Source of the DNA: EW11 sp035765635
GTDB lineage: Bacteria > Verrucomicrobiota > Verrucomicrobiia > Opitutales > Opitutaceae
Reading direction: 5' to 3'
DNA length: 64,000 nt
NCBI GenBank assembly: GCA_035765635.1
Contig: DASTWZ010000035.1
Span: forward strand, 10,325 to 74,324
Shown: positions 60,291-64,000 of the stretch, one piece after another
Numbering within the stretch: the stretch's first letter is position 1
How the letters are laid out: each line of letters opens with the position of its first letter
Position numbers and translations under genes: made by a program
The notes under the pieces: generated by a model
What the model was told of the DNA's origin: nothing
The model's database searches: none
Seen by the model: only the letters and a program-made list of their open reading frames with translations

Positions 60291-60626
60291 ATGAGTCTCA
60301 ACGACAAATTCAACCCGATCCGCAAAGGCATGCTGGAATTCCTCGTGCTCAAAATCGTCGCGGCGGATCGGGTCTACGTCGCGGATATCCTCAAGCAGTT
60401 GAGCGAAACGGAATTCTCCACGCAGGAGGGCACGCTCTACCCGCTCCTCAGCAAGATGCGCCGGGAAAAGCTCGTCGATTACGAGTGGAAGGAATCCGAC
60501 GCCGGGCCGCCGCGGAAATATTACGAACTCACCGCAAAGGGCCGCGAGCGCCTCAAGGAGGCCACCGACTATTGGCAGAAGCTCACCGGCACCGTGCAGA
60601 ATTTAGGCAAGCGCTCGAACTCCTAA
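60291..60626 (+). CDS. PadR family transcriptional regulator
   Basis: The 111-residue protein matches PadR winged helix length and sequence: GMLEFLVLKIVAADRVYVADILKQL, EFSTQEGTLYPLLSKMRREKLVDYEW, GPPRKYYELTAKG. Known role: small dimeric repressor. The adjacent PspC gene follows after 16 bases, a common pairing in which PadR represses the PspC-domain membrane protein. Confidence 0.95.
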   Translation: MSLNDKFNPIRKGMLEFLVLKIVAADRVYVADILKQLSETEFSTQEGTLYPLLSKMRREKLVDYEWKESDAGPPRKYYELTAKGRERLKEATDYWQKLTGTVQNLGKRSNS

Positions 60627-60642
60627 CCTTACCCCACCGCGT

Positions 60643-61851
60643 ATGAACAAGGTCATTACAGTGAATCTGAACGGCAATGCGTACCAGTTGGAGGAAGACG
60701 GTTACAACGCGTTGCGAGCCTACCTCGAGGGCGCAGCCCAGCGGCTCGCGCACAACCCGGACCGCGACGAAATCATCGCCGACATCGAGCAGGCCATCGC
60801 GGACAAATTTCGCGCCATCCTCGGCAAGTTCAAGAGCGTCGTCGAAACCAAGGAGGTCCTCGCCGTCATCGCGGAGATGGGCCCGGTGCGGGACGACGCC
60901 GACGACAGCGATGCCACCTCAACCAGCCCGACGTCCGCTGATGCGGACAAACAACAAACACGTAGTGCGAATATGAATACAGCCAACACGGCAGACACAC
61001 CGAGCGACTCGAACGGGCCGGCTCGTCGACTCTACAAGATTCCCGAGGGCGCGATGGTCGCCGGAGTGTGCAACGGCGTGGCCGCGTATTTCGGCCTGGA
61101 TCCGATTCTCGTGCGCCTTGGTTTCCTCGTGCTCTCGCTGATTGTCGCGCTCTTCGCGCTGCTGGTGCACTGGTTCCTCCTTCTGCCCTTCATCGCCTAC
61201 ACGGTGCTCGCGTTCGTCCTGCCCGCCGCGAACACGCCGGCCGAGCGCGCCGCCGCTCGCGGCGATCCCTCGACGGCCCAGGAGTACATCCGCCGCGCCA
61301 AGCAGGGCTATTACGAGGGCGTGAAAAACTTCACCGCTGCCACGAGCAACAGGCACTGGCGCGCGAAGTGGAGACAGGAGATGCGGGCCCACGGGTATCC
61401 GTGGCGCCACTACAGCAATCCCGCGTGGCAGGGCGCGGGAGGAGTTGGGCCGAGTTTGATGATTGGAGCGCTGACGCTCGCGGAGGTCGTCGTGTTCTTT
61501 GTCTGGTTATCCGGTCTGATGAACCTCGTGACGCATCACTCCGCCTTTGGCATCGCGTTGCCGCCGGACGTTCCGCTCTGGGTCGGCATCATCGTCATGG
61601 TCTTCGCCCTGCATGTCCTGCTCTGGCCTCTGCGCGCTTTCAAATACGCCTGCTACATGGGCGCCACGGGCGGTCGTTCCTGCGGTTATCACGGCGGGTT
61701 CTTCGACTCGCTGGTCTCGCTCGCCGCCATCGCGGCCGGCATTTGGTTCGCGGATCACTACATCCCGCAATTTCACGAATTCCTTTTGGCTCTGCCGGCG
61801 CGCATCGACTCCGCCGCGCAAGCCATCAGTGCCTGGTGGTCACAAAGGTAG
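60643..61851 (+). CDS. PspC domain membrane protein
   Basis: The 402-residue protein has an N-terminal region of about 90 residues with NRDEIIADIEQAIADKF-like sequence seen in PspC-related proteins next to PadR. A PspC domain (about 125-190) has LYKIPEGAMVAGVCNGVAAY and a following membrane segment. Further C-terminal membrane segments (about 270-370) follow. Known role: envelope-stress-linked membrane protein under PadR control. 16 bases separate it from padR, so the two form an operon. Confidence 0.92.
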   Translation: MNKVITVNLNGNAYQLEEDGYNALRAYLEGAAQRLAHNPDRDEIIADIEQAIADKFRAILGKFKSVVETKEVLAVIAEMGPVRDDADDSDATSTSPTSADADKQQTRSANMNTANTADTPSDSNGPARRLYKIPEGAMVAGVCNGVAAYFGLDPILVRLGFLVLSLIVALFALLVHWFLLLPFIAYTVLAFVLPAANTPAERAAARGDPSTAQEYIRRAKQGYYEGVKNFTAATSNRHWRAKWRQEMRAHGYPWRHYSNPAWQGAGGVGPSLMIGALTLAEVVVFFVWLSGLMNLVTHHSAFGIALPPDVPLWVGIIVMVFALHVLLWPLRAFKYACYMGATGGRSCGYHGGFFDSLVSLAAIAAGIWFADHYIPQFHEFLLALPARIDSAAQAISAWWSQR

Positions 61852-61936
61852 GTTCGGCTGACCGGGGAAAGGTCTAATAGTTGAATCAACTCCGTTTTTG
61901 ATTCTCTAAACCGAGCGGTACGCTGGGTGGCCATCA

Positions 61937-61965
61937 AGCCGCGGCGCTGTAGTTGCGCCGCGGCT
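61937..61965. repeat. Perfect 11-bp GC hairpin between pspC gene and beta-helix gene
   Basis: AGCCGCGGCGC (61937-61947) and GCGCCGCGGCT (61955-61965) form a stem with a seven-base loop. It could end the PspC transcript although no T-run follows. Confidence 0.6.
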
Positions 61966-61993
61966 ACATCGTTTCAACCCCACCGCGTCCGCC

Positions 61994-63790
61994 ATGTCTT
62001 TCCGCGTACTTTTTCCTGCCGCGCTCCGTCTTTCGTCCGTCTCCCGCTCTTTGGCGCTGAGCGTTCTGCTCGCCACTTCGTTCTCCGTATCGCAAGCCGC
62101 TCCGTCCGGAGGACCTTACGGGCCGGTCGCGCGACATTATGAGGTGCCGAAAAATGCGGCCCATGTTTACTACGTCGCGCCCGACGGAAAGCCTGACGCC
62201 GCTGGCACAAGTGTCGAACAACCCATTGCGCTCGCCGCCGCGTTCGAAAAGGCCGTCACGGGCGACGCGGTCATTCTTCGCGGCGGCGTTTACCGCGTGG
62301 GCGGCTTAAAACTGAATCAAGGCATCACGCTGCAGCCTTTCGGCGACGAGAAACCGATTCTCAAAGGCACAGAGGTTGCCGCGACTTGGGAGGCGCAACC
62401 GAACGGGCTCTGGCGCGCTTCGTGGTCCCATCTTTTTCCGGCGAAGGCACAGGATTGGTGGCGTCGTCCGCGCGAAGGCCGCAAGACGTCACCGTGGCGT
62501 TTCAACAACGACATGGTTTTCGTTAACGGGAAAATGCTCCGCGCCGTCGGCTGGGAAGGTGAGATCGACGCCGATTCCTACTTCATCGATTACGACAACG
62601 GACAGGTCTACATCGGCGTCGATCCGAAGGACAAACTTGTCGAAATCACCGCGCACGACAGCGCGATCACCCGCACGATTGGCGAACTTCGAGGAAAGCC
62701 GTCCGACAAAATCGGGCCCAAAATTTTCGGCATCACGTTCACGCAGTACGCCTATCGCGCGCTCGAATTCGAGGGCAACGAACCGACGAAGCTGGCCGAT
62801 CCAGCGACGTTCGGAAAAGACATCGTCGGCACGCTCATCGAAAACGTCACGATTTCGCATTGCTCGCGCGTGGCGGGCTATTTCCGTGGCGATCATTTCA
62901 CGATGCGCCACTGCTTGATCTCCGACACGAGCACCGAAGGCGTCTACGTCATCGGGTCAGCGGACGTGCTGCTCGAGAAAAACATTTTCCGCCGCAACAA
63001 CGTCGAGTCGATCACCGGTTATTACGCGTCGGCCGTGAAGATTTTCAACCAGTCCTATCGCTGCGTGATCCGCGACAACTTGCTCACGGAGAACCCGAAT
63101 TCGAGCGGCATCTGGTTCGATGTCGGAAATGTCGATGGACTTTTCGTGGACAACTGGGTGCAGGAAACGAATGACGGTTTCTTCTTCGAAATTTCGAAGG
63201 GCGCGGTCTGCACCGGAAATGTTTTCGTGAACTGCAACAAGGGCGTGCGCATCCTGAACAGCTCGAACGTGCAGGTATCGCAGAACACGTTCGTCAACAG
63301 TCTGGCCAATTTCGAACGCACTGAGCGCAGCGCGGTTGGCGATCATTTCGGGTGGCATCCCAGCACCGGCCCGGCGGTCGAAGAGCGCCACGGCCATGTA
63401 TTCAAAAATAACCTACTGGTGGCCGGCGAAAGCTTCCGGGGCCCGATGATTCAGTTCGATCAGACGCAGGCACTCTGTGGACGCCTGACCGATTCTCAGG
63501 CCAAGGAATTCGACCGCAACGTGTACGTGCGCAGCGGCGCCATCGCCGGCGAGCCACTCGTGGCCTGGAGTCCGGTGGAGGGCAAGGACTGCAAGACCAC
63601 GTTCGAAACGTTAGACGGCTTGCGAAAGCTGCATCCGGAGTTTGAAGCGCACAGCAAGTACTTCACGAACTACGACAGCGCCGTTTTCCAAAGCACCGAA
63701 CTCAGCCGCCTGAACGTCGCCGCCAGTTTCCCCGGCGCGCAGATCGACGGGGCCACCGTCGGAGCGTATCCGGTTTTCAACGACAGATAG
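61994..63790 (+). CDS. Secreted right-handed parallel beta-helix protein
   Basis: The 598-residue protein has a signal peptide (about residues 1-35, ending SVSQAAPSG). The chain has the PL1/GH-type parallel helix pattern: HVYYVAPDGKPDAAGTSVEQPI at the start, then GDAVILRGGVYRVGGLKL and repeats such as IENVTISHCSRVAGY, FTMRHCLISDTSTEGVYV, LLEKNIFRRNNVE and VISDNLLTE-like turns (about 280-450). The N-terminal pattern resembles the GH141-like enzyme at 42914. No catalytic residue can be assigned. Substrate unknown; probably polysaccharide. Confidence 0.85.
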   Translation: MSFRVLFPAALRLSSVSRSLALSVLLATSFSVSQAAPSGGPYGPVARHYEVPKNAAHVYYVAPDGKPDAAGTSVEQPIALAAAFEKAVTGDAVILRGGVYRVGGLKLNQGITLQPFGDEKPILKGTEVAATWEAQPNGLWRASWSHLFPAKAQDWWRRPREGRKTSPWRFNNDMVFVNGKMLRAVGWEGEIDADSYFIDYDNGQVYIGVDPKDKLVEITAHDSAITRTIGELRGKPSDKIGPKIFGITFTQYAYRALEFEGNEPTKLADPATFGKDIVGTLIENVTISHCSRVAGYFRGDHFTMRHCLISDTSTEGVYVIGSADVLLEKNIFRRNNVESITGYYASAVKIFNQSYRCVIRDNLLTENPNSSGIWFDVGNVDGLFVDNWVQETNDGFFFEISKGAVCTGNVFVNCNKGVRILNSSNVQVSQNTFVNSLANFERTERSAVGDHFGWHPSTGPAVEERHGHVFKNNLLVAGESFRGPMIQFDQTQALCGRLTDSQAKEFDRNVYVRSGAIAGEPLVAWSPVEGKDCKTTFETLDGLRKLHPEFEAHSKYFTNYDSAVFQSTELSRLNVAASFPGAQIDGATVGAYPVFNDR

Positions 63791-63814
63791 GCCGCTGGCG
63801 GGGATTTTATTTTT

Positions 63815-64000
63815 TTGGCCGCGAAGAGGCATAGCGCGGCGAAGCCGCAACCAAAGATTACGCACGTGGCGCGCTAAGGAAGAAGTAAGAATGCAGAATG
63901 AAGAATGTAAGCATGGCCGGCCTCAGTGGGTAGGGCGAGCGGTCCCTCGCGAGCCGCAACCGTGTGAACTAACCTCCGGGTTGAGCCACTCGTCAAAGCG
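63815..64000. repeat. Second-family repeat (G4), cut by window end
   Basis: A lead with GCGAAGAGGCATAGCGCGGC, then AAGGAAGAAGTAAGAATGCA and AAGCATGGCCGGCCTCAGTG, matches the lead of G3. The arm GGTAGGGCGAGCGGTCCCTC plus GCGAGCCGC follows near 63929. The interior (CTAACCTCCGGGTTGAGCCA) runs to the window end, so the opposite arm is beyond it. Confidence 0.8.

Overview
The window is a high-GC, gene-dense bacterial chromosome segment. Its content points to the Verrucomicrobiota, most likely an Opitutaceae-like member. This is an inference from three things: a 1019-residue TonB receptor with a carboxypeptidase-like N-terminal domain, many secreted carbohydrate-active proteins (GH130, GH141-like, GHL15-like, beta-helix, SGNH esterase) each beside a LacI or AraC regulator, and intergenic spaces packed with palindromic repeats of the form CCCACGAATCACACGAAG. 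No phage, transposase, CRISPR array or rRNA was seen. One tRNA-Leu(UAA) is present.

Layout. 1-532: tail of a Gfo/Idh/MocA oxidoreductase. 1007-3462: xseA and a TVP38/DedA-like membrane protein. 3522-7590: a visibly more AT-rich block with a GT-C-like membrane protein, a TMTC-like membrane/TPR protein and a type IV pilin-like protein. 7799-10280: a DUF481 outer-membrane protein, then rsfS and nadD overlapping as TGATG. 10666-10748: tRNA-Leu. 10904-11890: GH130 phosphorylase/hydrolase. 12302-15961: an Mla-type lipid transport operon (permease, ATPase, MCE protein, lipoprotein). 16055-18904: HAD phosphatase and RecD2 helicase. 19148-25284: a small unknown protein, an M16 double-domain peptidase, a TlpA-like thioredoxin and a GT2 glucosyltransferase-like enzyme. 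25379-30842: LysR regulator, YggS, an unusual Pro/Thr-hinged membrane protein, a SirB1-like protein, aroE and a prepilin peptidase. 30963-35125: TonB receptor and divergent IclR regulator with a perfect 13-bp dyad between them. 35099-42770: heavy-metal RND efflux system (pump, adaptor, TolC-like protein) divergent from its two-component system.

42914-50763: a leftward sugar-utilisation operon (FAD-dependent oxidoreductase, SGNH hydrolase, LacI regulator, MFS transporter, GH141-like beta-helix enzyme). Two copies of the same palindrome, RCTGAAATCGTTCAGY, lie in it: one upstream of the first gene and one just upstream of lacI. This makes it a self-contained predicted regulon. 51022-54834: a secreted HEYGH metalloprotease-like protein and a divergent GT-C-like membrane protein. 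55308-60058: a YncE-like propeller, a GHL15-like lipoprotein and an AraC regulator. 60291-61851: PadR and PspC pair. 61994-63790: secreted beta-helix protein.

The strongest unexplained structure is the repeat system. One family is a nested palindrome of modules A-B-C-core-C'-B'-A' (complete at 2348-2764) that occurs elsewhere as partial combinations. A second family is built from arms of the type GTAGGGCGAG...CGAGCCGC with three interchangeable inserts. In three places a repeat edge supplies the stop codon of the adjoining gene (12302, 42914, 60058).
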